Origin: Streptomyces sp. QL37
GTDB lineage: Bacteria > Actinomycetota > Actinomycetes > Streptomycetales > Streptomycetaceae
Assembly: GCF_002941025.1 (NCBI RefSeq)
Contig: NZ_PTJS01000001.1
Location: forward strand, 2,542,001-2,606,000
Reading direction: 5' to 3'
Length of the DNA stretch: 64,000 nucleotides
The position numbers and the translations under genes are program-made. The notes beneath the pieces were generated by a model that was given only the letters and a program-made list of their open reading frames with translations, made no database searches and was not told the DNA's origin. How positions within the stretch are numbered: position 1 is the first letter of the stretch; every line of letters begins with the position of its first letter. Positions 37,055 to 45,409 of the stretch are shown here, piece by piece.

Positions 37055-37993
37055 ATGAGCGCACGCCTGCTCACCCACCTGCGTCACGTCGACCTGGCGG
37101 TGCCCGACTACGAGAAGCAGCTCGACTTCTACGCCGGCGTCTGGGGCCTCACCAGGGTCACCGAGGACTCCGGGATCTCCTTCCTGGCCGCCGAGGGCTC
37201 CCCCGAGCAGTACGTCGTACGGCTCCGCAAGGCCGAGGAGAAGCGGCTCGACCTCGTCTCCTACGGCGCCGCGAACCCGGCCGACGTCGACACCCTCGCC
37301 GAACGGCTCCTCGCCGGCGGGGTCCAGCTGATCTCTCGGCCCGGCGCCGTCGACACCCCGGGCGGCGGCTACGGATTCCGCTTCTTCGACGTCGACGGCC
37401 GCACCATCGAGGTCTCGGCCGACGTCCAGGTCCGGCAGCACAGGAAGATCGAGGAGAAGGAGGCGATCCCGGTCAAGCTCTCCCACGTCGTCCTCAACTC
37501 CCCCGACCTGAACCGCACCCGCCAGTGGTACGAGCGCCACCTCGGCTTCGCCCTCTCCGACACCCTCTCCTCGCCCCACATGGGCGAGGTCATGCACTTC
37601 ATGCGGATCAGCAACCAGCACCACTCCATGGCCATCGCCCAGGGCCCGCACACCGCCCTGCACCACGTCTCCTTCGAGATGCGCGGCATCGACGAGTACA
37701 TGCGCGGCTCCGGCCGGGTCATGCGGGCCGGCTTCCGCAAGATCTGGGGGCCCGGACGGCACATGGCGGGCGACAACACCTTCACGTACTTCCTCGACCC
37801 GCACGGCAACACCGTGGAGTACACCACCGAGCTGGAGAACCTCGACGAGGACACCTGGCACCCGCACGTCTACGACTTCTCCCAGCCCGAGGTCACCGAC
37901 CAGTGGGGCACGGCCAACGCGATGAACGAACTCGTCGCCAAGGAGTCCTTCAACGACCCCGACCGCGGCGTGTTCGTCGCCCCGCCGGTCTGA
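37055..37993 (+). CDS. Extradiol ring-cleavage dioxygenase (VOC, type I)
   Basis: A 312-residue two-domain vicinal-oxygen-chelate protein. The second domain keeps the iron triad: His in KLSHVVLNSPDL, His in ALHHVSFEM and Glu in GNTVEYTTEL. The first domain starts LTHLRHVDLAVPDYEKQLDFY. This matches catechol 2,3-dioxygenase-type extradiol enzymes that open a catecholic ring. It follows the amidohydrolase by 13 bp, with AGGAGG upstream. A hairpin at 38019-38057 follows the gene. Confidence 0.88.
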   Translation: MSARLLTHLRHVDLAVPDYEKQLDFYAGVWGLTRVTEDSGISFLAAEGSPEQYVVRLRKAEEKRLDLVSYGAANPADVDTLAERLLAGGVQLISRPGAVDTPGGGYGFRFFDVDGRTIEVSADVQVRQHRKIEEKEAIPVKLSHVVLNSPDLNRTRQWYERHLGFALSDTLSSPHMGEVMHFMRISNQHHSMAIAQGPHTALHHVSFEMRGIDEYMRGSGRVMRAGFRKIWGPGRHMAGDNTFTYFLDPHGNTVEYTTELENLDEDTWHPHVYDFSQPEVTDQWGTANAMNELVAKESFNDPDRGVFVAPPV

Positions 37994-38018
37994 GCCGGAC
38001 TGCTCCTCTCCTGTCGGG

Positions 38019-38057
38019 GGCCGCTGCGGCCGTGTCACGCACACGGCCGCGGCGGCC
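38019..38057. terminator. Hairpin after the dioxygenase gene
   Basis: A 17-bp stem (38019-38035 with 38041-38057, one G-U pair) and a CACGC loop lie between the dioxygenase and second FAH gene. It may attenuate transcription into the last genes. Confidence 0.7.
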
Positions 38058-38088
38058 CTTCCCCACCTCTTTCTTCTGGAGCCGCACC

Positions 38089-39060
38089 ATGCGTTTCGCC
38101 ACGTACGAACACCAGCACCGCCACCGGGTTGCCGTGGTCGAAGAAGACGGCACGCTCTTCCCCCTGCCCGGCGTCACCTCACTCACCACGCTGCTCGCGG
38201 AGACCGACGGGCTGCCCGGCCTGCTCGCCGCAGGTGCGGCGGCACTCGACGTACCGGCCGGCCCCCATGTCTCCCAGGTCCGGCTCCTGGCTCCACTCCA
38301 GCCGGCCTCCGTACGCGACTTCGTCACCTTCGAGGAGCACGTCGAAGGGGTGCGCCGCGCGGTCGACGGCGTCGCCGGTGTGCCCGAGCAGTGGTACGCG
38401 GCACCGACCTTCTACTTCACCAATCCGCACGCGATCTACGGCCCTCACGACGGCGTCCCGGTGCCGCCCGGGTCCGCCTCGCTCGACTTCGAACTGGAGG
38501 TCGCAGCCGTCATCGGCCGTGAGGGCCGCGAGCTCACCCCGGAACGGGCCCGTGACCACATCGTCGGCTACACCGTCTTCAACGACTGGTCCGCCCGCGA
38601 TCTCCAGTCGGCCGAGATGAAGGTCGGGCTCGGCCCCTGCAAGGGCAAGGACACCGCGACCACCCTCGGCCCCTACCTGGTCACCGCGGACGAGCTGGAG
38701 CCCTACCGCGACTCCGAAGGTTTCCTGAGGCTGGCCCTCACCGCCGCGGTCAACGGGGAGACCATCGGCGAGGACCTCCTGTCCAACATGAGCTGGACCT
38801 TCGAGGAGATGACCGCCTACGCCTCACGCGGCACCCGGGTGGTCCCGGGCGATGTCCTCGGTTCCGGCACATGCGGCAACGGCGGCTGCCTCGCCGAGCT
38901 CTGGGGCCGGCGCGGTGAGCAGACCCCGCCCCCCTTGCGGCCGGGCGATGCCGTCAGTCTGACCGTCGAGGGCATCGGCACGCTCGCCAACACCGTCGTC
39001 CCCGGTGCTGACCCGCTGCCCCTGCCGACCGGCCGGCGTCGGGACCGGGAGCGGCCGTGA
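38089..39060 (+). CDS. Fumarylacetoacetate hydrolase-family protein (second)
   Basis: A 323-residue FAH enzyme, distinct from the one at 32875. Core motifs: LDFELEVAAVIGREG, YTVFNDWSARDLQSAEM, CKGKDTATTLGPYLV, GSGTCGNGGCLAELWG. The last motif is typical of members acting on hydroxymuconate or acylpyruvate intermediates. The ATG at 38089 has TGGAG upstream and follows the hairpin; the longer frame overlaps the dioxygenase gene. Overlaps the SDR start by 4 bp. Confidence 0.88.
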   Translation: MRFATYEHQHRHRVAVVEEDGTLFPLPGVTSLTTLLAETDGLPGLLAAGAAALDVPAGPHVSQVRLLAPLQPASVRDFVTFEEHVEGVRRAVDGVAGVPEQWYAAPTFYFTNPHAIYGPHDGVPVPPGSASLDFELEVAAVIGREGRELTPERARDHIVGYTVFNDWSARDLQSAEMKVGLGPCKGKDTATTLGPYLVTADELEPYRDSEGFLRLALTAAVNGETIGEDLLSNMSWTFEEMTAYASRGTRVVPGDVLGSGTCGNGGCLAELWGRRGEQTPPPLRPGDAVSLTVEGIGTLANTVVPGADPLPLPTGRRRDRERP

Positions 39061-39911
39061 CCGTCCCGCACCCCATGGGACTGCTCGGCAAGGTGGTCGT
39101 CGTCACCGGCGCGGCCCGTGGTCAGGGCGCTGCCGAGGCCACCGCTCTTGCCCACGAAGGCGCTCACGTCATCGCCACGGATGTCGAACCCGGGAACGGC
39201 TGCCGCAGACTGGACGTCACCAGCGAGCAGGACTGGGCCGACCTCGCCGCCGAACTACGGGAGACGTACGGGCAGGTGCACGGCCTGGTCAACAACGCCG
39301 GAATCACCTGGCGTGCCCGTATCGGAGACGTGCGCCCCGAGGACATGGCGCGCGTCCACGCGGTCAACGTCACCGGCCCCCTCCTCGGCATTCAGCACCT
39401 GGTCCCCCTGATGCCCCCGGGCTCCTCCATCGTGAACGTCGGCTCCTCCGCAGCCCTCACCGCCCACTACCCGGTCGCGTACACGACCAGCAAGTGGGCA
39501 CTGCGGGGCCTGTCGAAGACGGCGGCGCTGGAGCTCGGCCCGCGCGGTATCCGTGTCAACACGGTCCATCCCGGCTACATCGAGACCGGGATGACCGCCT
39601 CCGCCGCCCCGGCGTTCCGCGAGACCAACATCCGCGAAACCCCCCTGGGGCGCACCGGAAGCGTCGACGAAGTGGCGCCGCTCGTGGTCTTCCTGCTGTC
39701 CGACCAGTCGTCGTTCATCACCGGTGCCGAAATCCCCGTGGACGGCGGGCTCACCGCGCACGGCGGCGTCAAGTCCGTCTCCGACGCCCTGCGGCCCGAG
39801 GCCGCTGAGCCCGGCGGCCCCATACAGAAGGACGCGCTCACGCGAACAAAGTCAGCGGCAGTGCTGCCGAGGCGGTCGCCGACATCCCCTCCGGCGCCTC
39901 CCTCGCCGTAG
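39057..39911 (+). CDS. Short-chain dehydrogenase/reductase with an aberrant C-terminal tail
   Basis: A 284-residue SDR. Seen: [19 protein letters not shown] (cofactor), NNAGITW, the Ser in [23 protein letters not shown] with catalytic YxxxK, and [10 protein letters not shown] near residue 240. Most SDRs end about there; the next 40 residues are Pro/Ser-rich and are read out of frame through the start of a broken CoA-transferase gene (39842 onwards). The original stop has probably been lost. It is the last intact gene of the aromatic operon. Confidence 0.87.
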   Translation: MTVPHPMGLLGKVVVVTGAARGQGAAEATALAHEGAHVIATDVEPGNGCRRLDVTSEQDWADLAAELRETYGQVHGLVNNAGITWRARIGDVRPEDMARVHAVNVTGPLLGIQHLVPLMPPGSSIVNVGSSAALTAHYPVAYTTSKWALRGLSKTAALELGPRGIRVNTVHPGYIETGMTASAAPAFRETNIRETPLGRTGSVDEVAPLVVFLLSDQSSFITGAEIPVDGGLTAHGGVKSVSDALRPEAAEPGGPIQKDALTRTKSAAVLPRRSPTSPPAPPSP

Positions 39912-40190
39912 GCGGATTCGGTCTCTCCGGAATCCCTGACGTCCTCGTCGACGCCCTGTGCGCGCAGGGGTCGGCCGGACTGGAGGTCGTCTCCGACAAC
40001 CTGCGGCGTGGACGGCCGCGGCCTGGGCATCCTGCTCGCCGCAGGGCGCATCGCCCGGGTCACCGGCTCCTACGTGGGCGAGAACAAGGAGTTCGCCCGG
40101 CAGTACCTCGGCGGAGAGCTCGAGGTGGAGCTGACCCCGCAGGGCACGCTCGCCGAACGGCTGCGGGCCGGCGGCGCATCCTCACGGTGA
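39842..40190 (+). pseudogene. scoA: Broken 3-oxoacid CoA-transferase subunit A gene
   Basis: The frame from 39842 reads [18 protein letters not shown], then [19 protein letters not shown] and EVVSDNL, matching the N-terminus of ScoA/PcaI-type CoA-transferases. The first codon is GCG where an ATG would be expected before AAC AAA. Near 40000 the frame shifts; a second frame continues [42 protein letters not shown] and [15 protein letters not shown], then ends abruptly at 40190. Start loss, frameshift and truncation make it non-functional. The B subunit is absent. It shows that the cluster once fed a 3-oxoacid-CoA step. Confidence 0.85.
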
Positions 40191-40205
40191 CGATGAGCAT
40201 CGTGA

Positions 40206-40240
40206 CCCACTCGACCAGGGCACGCGGGAGGTCGAGTGGG
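40206..40240. terminator. Terminator-like hairpin after broken scoA
   Basis: CCCACTCGACC (40206-40216) pairs perfectly with GGTCGAGTGGG (40230-40240) over a 13-nt loop. It lies at the junction between the aromatic cluster and the toxin-antitoxin pair. Confidence 0.6.
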
Positions 40241-40346
40241 GCAGGACAGGGAAACAACACGGCTCCTGTGCTACTGAGTTGAGACTTCGAGCACCTCCCG
40301 TACCGAGCCGAGAACCATCAACAACCAGAGGGGCCGACTCCCGCTG

Positions 40347-40793
40347 TCAGACTCCTTCCACCCGAATGCGATGGCCCGCCAGGAACTTGCCCATGTCGTC
40401 GACATCCGAGGTGAAGACGGTGACCTCGAAGCCGCGCTCCGCCGTCTTGACGGCTACGGCAGCCAAGACGGCATCAATGGCGTACTTGTGCCCGTGCAGC
40501 CCAGCAGTCTTCATCATGCTGCGGGCCAGGGAGATCACCTTGTCGTCGGTGTGCTCCACATCGATCCGGGACAACGCCCCGTCCCACAGCCCTTGGCGCG
40601 CACCCTGTTGAGGGTTCCACGCCTCCAGCGTGGTGAGCGCGCTGGTGACGACAGCGATGTCCAGGCGCGGCGCTGCCTTGATCAAGGCTGCCATCTGACG
40701 GTCACCCTGGACCGCCTTGGACAGCGCCTGGGAGTCGAGGACGAAGGCGCGCCTACGCGCAGATGGAACACCGGCGCGCTTCGAACGGTTCAC
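40347..40793 (-). CDS. PIN-domain toxin (VapC-like)
   Basis: A 148-residue PIN-domain protein. The N-terminal Asp is in FVLDSQALSKAV, a central acidic residue in AIDAVLAAVA and the C-terminal pair in TSDVDDMGKFL; together these form the metal-binding site of a VapC-type ribonuclease. It overlaps the antitoxin gene by 4 bp, the usual toxin-antitoxin order (antitoxin first). Substrate RNA unknown. There is an N-terminal basic stretch of about 15 residues before the domain. Confidence 0.8.
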   Translation of the reverse strand: MNRSKRAGVPSARRRAFVLDSQALSKAVQGDRQMAALIKAAPRLDIAVVTSALTTLEAWNPQQGARQGLWDGALSRIDVEHTDDKVISLARSMMKTAGLHGHKYAIDAVLAAVAVKTAERGFEVTVFTSDVDDMGKFLAGHRIRVEGV

Positions 40794-41053
40794 GCCGCGG
40801 CGCCGGGCGAGCGCTTCTCGTCATGCCAGTCGTCGATGGCCGCGATGCGCTCCAGCGCCGCCCGCTCCTCCTCGGCCGTGACCGAGCCGTACTCGTCCTC
40901 CAGGCGGTCCCCCAGCTCCCGGAGCCGGTCCATCGCGTCCTGATGGGCCGCGGCTGCCGCGATGTAGGCGGACACCCCCCGGGCATCGACCCGCCCCTTG
41001 ATCGATTCGACCAGCTCATCCGGCACCGTGATCGTGATCTTCCGAGTCGCCAT
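40790..41053 (-). CDS. Ribbon-helix-helix antitoxin
   Basis: An 87-residue protein. The N-terminus ATRKITITVPDELVESIKGRVDARG is a MetJ/CopG-type ribbon-helix-helix DNA-binding domain. The acidic C-terminal half (LGDRLEDEYGSVTAEEERAALERI) is likely the toxin-neutralising segment. The ATG at 41053 is inside a perfect palindrome, which implies autoregulation by the antitoxin and possibly a leaderless transcript. Paired with the PIN toxin. Confidence 0.8.
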   Translation of the reverse strand: MATRKITITVPDELVESIKGRVDARGVSAYIAAAAAHQDAMDRLRELGDRLEDEYGSVTAEEERAALERIAAIDDWHDEKRSPGAAA

Positions 41054-41065
41054 ACTCGAAGTATG
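41051..41065. promoter_or_regulatory. Palindromic operator overlapping the antitoxin start codon
   Basis: CATACT-CGA-AGTATG is a perfect inverted repeat that includes the antitoxin ATG. RHH antitoxins typically bind such sites to repress their own operon. Confidence 0.6.
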
Positions 41066-41322
41066 CAACGAGCCGCACCCGCACGGGGCGCGCAAACCAC
41101 CAGTCGCGACACGCACTTCCGTGCCAGTCGGAGCGAAGGGCGCTCCCGCACCTTCATGCATCGGCGGCCGTGGGAGCATTCCACGACGCTCCCACGAAGG
41201 CGTCGCCGCAAACCTCCAGCTCAAAGCCGTTTAGAGGTCAACCTCGATGCGCGAGAATCCGCGTTCACCACACCCCCGCGAGGCGGACGCCACACGCGAA
41301 ACGCCCCCCGAAAAACGCGTTT

Positions 41323-41350
41323 CCCCAGGTCAGAACGATTCTGCCTGGGG
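41323..41350 (-). terminator. Terminator hairpin downstream of a tRNA-like remnant
   Basis: CCCCAGG-CAGAA pairs with TTCTG-CCTGGGG (12 bp with one bulge). It is placed where a terminator would follow a minus-strand tRNA ending near 41356. Confidence 0.6.
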
Positions 41351-41355
41351 ATGCT

Positions 41356-41436
41356 GGGTGGGGCGGGTGGGACTCGAACCCATTCAAGTGATGCCTCTCA
41401 CCTGCAGCTATACCAAAGCGACCGATTTGTACCCCC
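41356..41436 (-). pseudogene. tRNA-like remnant (T-arm and 3' acceptor preserved)
   Basis: On the minus strand the 3' part reads GGGTTCGAGTCCCACCCG followed by CCCCACCC, a canonical T-loop (TTCGAGT) and acceptor 3' strand with discriminator A. Upstream there is a D-arm-like GCTTTGGTATAGC and a hairpin AGGTGA/TCACTT. The 5' acceptor strand expected (GGGGCGG) is missing and the anticodon loop length is wrong. I read it as a decayed tRNA or an attachment-site scar, not a working tRNA. Confidence 0.5.
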
Positions 41437-41440
41437 GCTT

Positions 41441-42029
41441 CGCTCCAATTGCGTCCTACTCGATCCCGCTCCATCGGAAGTGGTGCAGCGTTCGCTGCAC
41501 CACCGCTCCAGCGCCCCATAGGGTTCAGGTTTCGATCTTTCCCATGCCCGACCCCGCCGAAGCGGCAGTCGTGCAGTAAGCATGACGCCGCCGGAAAGTG
41601 GGCTAGCGCGGCGGAAAGCCGCAGCACTAACGGTCACGCTCTGCCACGAGCGGAGTCGGCCGAGGTGCCGTGCCCGGGAGCGGGATACCAGTCCCTCGCG
41701 TAGTTCCGCGCTCTCCTGGAGGGTCGTCCCGGGGCATGTGCCGTCGTCGCTGTCCGCCGCACCTGCTCGATCGTCACGTCGCCGAGCGCCCTTGGCATAG
41801 GGACGTCTTGTGTCACCATCTGCCGCATCTCGAGGTGACCTCACCCCCATTGCGGCAACCATTGGTCACCTGCTGACCATAAACCGCCTGCGCGGCCCTC
41901 CCGATCGAGCCGTGCAGGACAGTCACACGTCAGACACTCGGCAGCGAGCTTTGGCCAGGCACCAGTTGTCGCCTGAGCAATAGCATTCCGTATGTTTATC
42001 GGGAACGATCACGCTGACGGGGGGGGGCC
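41441..42029. other. Intergenic stretch without a supported gene
   Basis: No frame shows Streptomyces codon bias. It holds short inverted repeats (for example GGTCA...TGACC near 41864-41878) and, near the right end, TTGTCG (41966) with TATGTT (41991) as a weak promoter for the gene at 42030. A run of nine G precedes that start codon. Confidence 0.5.
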
Positions 42030-42464
42030 ATGGCCTGGGACGAGTGGAAGCAGATCAAGGACGATGTGGCCGCCCAGCGCACGGACTCGCTGCGGCTGAA
42101 TCAGCTCGCCCCGGCGGCTGGGGGCGGCGGCGCCCCGGATCTCGCCGCGAGCCCGGAAAAGAAGCAGGCGGCAGCGAAGGCCATCAACGATGATCTGGAA
42201 CCCGACGTCGAGAGGGACGGCAAGCACGCCGCCGAGAGCGTGAAAGCTGTGGTCAAGGAGCTCGGTGCCAGGGACGGGTACGGCTGGGACACGTCGGGTG
42301 CGTTGAAGAAGGCGCACCGGACGTGGGAGCAGCAGGTCAAGGCGCTGCTGGGTCGACTGGCGTCGGAGAAGCACGCCCTGAGCAAGACGGGCATCGACTT
42401 CCGGAACGACGATATCGGCATCGGCTCTCAACTGGATCCGCCGTCCCCGATCCACGACTACTGA
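42030..42464 (+). CDS. Small helical protein, WXG100/ESX-associated type
   Basis: A 144-residue hydrophilic protein, mostly helical (WDEWKQIKDDVAAQRTDSLRLNQ..., KKQAAAKAINDDLEPDVERDGKHAAESVKAVVKELG, TSGALKKAHRTWEQQVKALLGRL). Length and placement just upstream of a WXG-containing protein suggest the partner subunit of an ESX/type VII-like secreted pair or a chaperone. It is preceded by a poly-G run that serves as ribosome-binding site. Not a family I can name with certainty. Confidence 0.65.
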   Translation: MAWDEWKQIKDDVAAQRTDSLRLNQLAPAAGGGGAPDLAASPEKKQAAAKAINDDLEPDVERDGKHAAESVKAVVKELGARDGYGWDTSGALKKAHRTWEQQVKALLGRLASEKHALSKTGIDFRNDDIGIGSQLDPPSPIHDY

Positions 42465-42492
42465 CCAGCCGACCGACCGCCCCGGGGGATGC

Positions 42493-43953
42493 GTGCCGAC
42501 CTATCACGAAGTGATGAGCAGCGACCTGTCCAAACTCACCGACGCCGCCGACAAGTGGGGTGAGATGGCAGGCAAGTTCAAGGCGATCGAGGAGCAGTAC
42601 AAACGGGATGTCCATGGCGTCTCACTCGGACAGTCGTGGGTCGGCCAGAGCGCCGATGCAGCGAACTACCGGTTCACCGTGACGCTCAAGGAGCTGCAGG
42701 GGGCTCAGCAGGAGGCCAAGGCGATTGCGTCCATCCTGCGGGATTCACACACCCAGCTGGCCGCCCTCCGTGGCAGGGTGAACACCGTGCGCACCGACGC
42801 GATCAAGGACGGCATGCGCGTCTCCGACCAAGGCGTGGTTTCGTTCGATACCGAACAGCTCAGTCAGAGTGCACGCAGTGCGTACGTGCATGACCCCGGC
42901 TACCAGGAAAGCGTGCGCGCACAGGTGACCCGGTGGGGCGATCTCCTCGACCAAGCGGTCCAGGCGGTCACTGACGCCGACGACGGCATCAGGCTCGCCC
43001 TCGCAGCCGCCGTGGTCGACTCCGACGTCATGGACGGGACCATGAACGGCTTCAACAGAAGCCCTGCGAAGAGCCCTTATCCCTCCCTGGAGGAGGCCGG
43101 CAAGGCCGCCGACATGCCGAAGGGGAGGGCCGCCGTGGCGGAGTGGTGGCGTGATCTCGATCCGGTGACCCGCGGCATCCTGCTGCGGGAGCGTGGCGAC
43201 GATCTCCGGGAAGCAGGCATCATGGCCCCGCTGTACGAGTGGAGACCGGCCGACGCCGGCTCGGGAGCATTCGACACGGAGGATCCCACCGCTCACGACC
43301 TCTGGGTCCTGACGCAGGCTCAAGCGATTGCCGCAGGCGGCGATGTGACAGGAGAGGTCGCGGCATCCCGCAACATGCAGCACTACCTCAGCGGCACCGG
43401 CGAGCCGCTCGACCTCGACGTCGACCGCATCCTGCACGACGATTCCGGGTTCCGGACCGACGTCGGCACGCTTCACATCACCGAGAACCAGGAAGCATGG
43501 CGTCAGAAGGCCCTCGATGAGTTCGAGAAGGCCGGCGGCGACAGGACGGTCGTCGTTCCCGTGGAGAGCCAGGCGATCGGGCGGACCTTCGGGGAGGACG
43601 AATGGTTCCACGCGGTCGGGTCGCACCAGCAGAACGTCTCGGGCATGGTCACCGTCAGTCCGGGCGACGGCGGCAAGCCACAGGTCTCGCTCGACTACCA
43701 GGTCAACGTGTGGGACCGGTACAACTGGGACTCCGGAAAATCGACGACGTTCCCCGGTGGTGTCACCATTCCCGACGACGACATGGGGCGACTGCACAAG
43801 GTGGGCTTCGCCCAGGAATTCGACATGCGCGGTAGCAGCAGCACCTACACCCAGGATCTGAACAGTGGCTCAGCCCCCGGGGTGACACCGGCGGACCCTG
43901 GGCGCGAAGGGTCCCGCGGGGACGTCTCGCGCGGCGACGAGGAGAACCGGTGA
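42493..43953 (+). CDS. WXG100-like N-terminal domain protein of unknown function
   Basis: A 486-residue protein. Residues 1-110 look like a WXG100/LXG helical hairpin (LTDAADKWGEMAGKFKAIEEQY, then SLGQSWVGQSADAANYRFTVTLKEL), a type VII secretion signature. The rest has no catalytic motif I recognise; near residue 400 is VNVWDRYNWDSGKSTTFPGG followed by a Ser/Gly-rich tail. Similar proteins are common in Streptomyces with a small lipoprotein downstream, as here (GTGA overlap). It may be secreted by an ESX-like system; no secretion ATPase is nearby. Confidence 0.7.
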   Translation: MPTYHEVMSSDLSKLTDAADKWGEMAGKFKAIEEQYKRDVHGVSLGQSWVGQSADAANYRFTVTLKELQGAQQEAKAIASILRDSHTQLAALRGRVNTVRTDAIKDGMRVSDQGVVSFDTEQLSQSARSAYVHDPGYQESVRAQVTRWGDLLDQAVQAVTDADDGIRLALAAAVVDSDVMDGTMNGFNRSPAKSPYPSLEEAGKAADMPKGRAAVAEWWRDLDPVTRGILLRERGDDLREAGIMAPLYEWRPADAGSGAFDTEDPTAHDLWVLTQAQAIAAGGDVTGEVAASRNMQHYLSGTGEPLDLDVDRILHDDSGFRTDVGTLHITENQEAWRQKALDEFEKAGGDRTVVVPVESQAIGRTFGEDEWFHAVGSHQQNVSGMVTVSPGDGGKPQVSLDYQVNVWDRYNWDSGKSTTFPGGVTIPDDDMGRLHKVGFAQEFDMRGSSSTYTQDLNSGSAPGVTPADPGREGSRGDVSRGDEENR

Positions 43954-44465
43954 ACAATGGATCTGCCCTGCGGCCACGGCTGCTCGCGGCCCTCGGGGCC
44001 GCCCTGCTACTCACCTCCTGTTCGAGTGCCGGCGAGGATGATCACCGGACGACGGACGAGCGCGCCTCGCACTGGGGAAAGGACATGGGCGCCCCGGAGG
44101 CATCGGCGTTCATGAAGGTGGCGGTGCCCGAGAGCGCAACAGAGGTAAAGGGCGCCGTGCAGATCAATCCGCAGGAGGACATCTACCTGCTCTCTTTCGT
44201 AACCGACGAGAGGACCGCGGTGCGGGTAGCGGAGGACCTGCGTCCCGAGAAGCCCCTGCGCACCAGAAACCAGGACCTCCCGGGCCCCACCGAACTCTTC
44301 GGACACCTCGGCCTCGCCGAGCCCCAGAGCGAGAAAGGTGTCCGTTGGGCCGGGGTTTGCCCGCCCTGCGTGGGGGACAGCCGCCGGAGCGAGGTCCAGT
44401 GGATCGAGATCCACGTCCTCGAACTGGACCGCGGCACAACCCGGGTGTACATGCAGGCGTTCTGA
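43950..44465 (+). CDS. Small lipoprotein
   Basis: A 171-residue exported protein. The signal is RPRLLAALGAALLLTSC, with the lipobox Cys at about residue 24. The mature part has no recognised domain; a CPPC pair occurs near residue 136. It overlaps the upstream WXG-type gene by GTGA and is therefore co-expressed. It may be an immunity-like or surface partner of that protein; this is inference from context. Confidence 0.75.
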   Translation: MNNGSALRPRLLAALGAALLLTSCSSAGEDDHRTTDERASHWGKDMGAPEASAFMKVAVPESATEVKGAVQINPQEDIYLLSFVTDERTAVRVAEDLRPEKPLRTRNQDLPGPTELFGHLGLAEPQSEKGVRWAGVCPPCVGDSRRSEVQWIEIHVLELDRGTTRVYMQAF

Positions 44466-45409
44466 CCGGCCGGGAGACGCCTGCGCCGCCCCGGAGCCCG
44501 GGACCTGGCGGCCGGCTCCGCGTGGGCCTTCCTGGTCTTCGCCAGCGAGGACGAGTAGCCCGTGCTGCTGAGCACTGCCACTACCCAGCAGTACGCGGGC
44601 GGTCACGCCAGCGGCTTCGAGTGCCTCGACCTGGCGCGTGGGCATGTCACCGCCCACGAGAACTGGCATCGGCATGAGGACAGCGTCTGCTGCCCGTCGG
44701 GCAAGGCCGTCACCGTCTGGCGGGTGGGCGACGAGACACCCTTGAGGCGGGGACACCACGCGTCACTGCCTGAAACCCATGCCCGGAGGGCACCGCGTCA
44801 GCGCATCCACCTCGACGAAGGTGCGGCGCGCTCCCCGGTGCCGGACCACGCGCCCGGGACATTGGGCACGTCGGCACCCCGCCGCCTTGCCGGGCAACGC
44901 GACCGCCGGTCCGGTCCGTCCCAACTCATCCCAGTGCCTGACGCCCTCAGCCACACGCTGACCACAAGCATCCAGTGCTGTTCGGACTTCAGCGACTGCC
45001 GGAGAACGCGCCGCGGGAGACGCGGTCTCAAATCGACCAGCAGCCGTGGGATCGCTCCCCACATCCGCCGTTCTCCACCGGCTCCATGACCTGGAACTTC
45101 TGCCTGAGTGGTCCCACAGATCGAACATCCAGAGACTCGGTGACGAAGCACCCCCTGATCACCAGCCCCGAGCCAACTCCGTTGAACGCAGTCACCTGCT
45201 GCCCAAAGCCGTGGCTCACCTTCGAGCTCGCGGGCTTCCCGTCGACTCTGTCGCGGAGTTGACCGCCCTTCACACCGATGACCCTCCACGCTGGGCGACG
45301 ACCAGCCCAGCGTCTCCTGCTTCCGCCGACGAGCAGGAACAGCGAGAGGGCACTGTTGCGGGCCGAGCCGACCTTCCAATCAGCGGCTCCGCCGATAACG
45401 CATAGGCGC
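44466..45409. other. Gene-poor stretch with possible remnants
   Basis: No intact gene is supported. Two short frames look like decayed coding sequence: 44490-44561 (plus strand, ending AWAFLVFASEDE) and about 44562-44735 (plus, FECLDLARGHVTAHENWHRHEDSVCC). A third, 45046-45405 plus, has moderate codon bias. None has a good start and context together. The area separates the WXG cluster from the DedA operon. Confidence 0.4.

Noticed and set aside
41356..41436. Functional tRNA gene
   Set aside because: 5' acceptor strand does not pair and the anticodon loop is not seven bases; only the 3' part is canonical.
44562..45089. Plus-strand frame of 175 residues
   Set aside because: Only the first third looks protein-like; the rest loses codon bias, so a decayed fragment at best.
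45046..45405. Plus-strand frame of 119 residues
   Set aside because: Moderate codon bias but no ribosome-binding site, family or partner gene.
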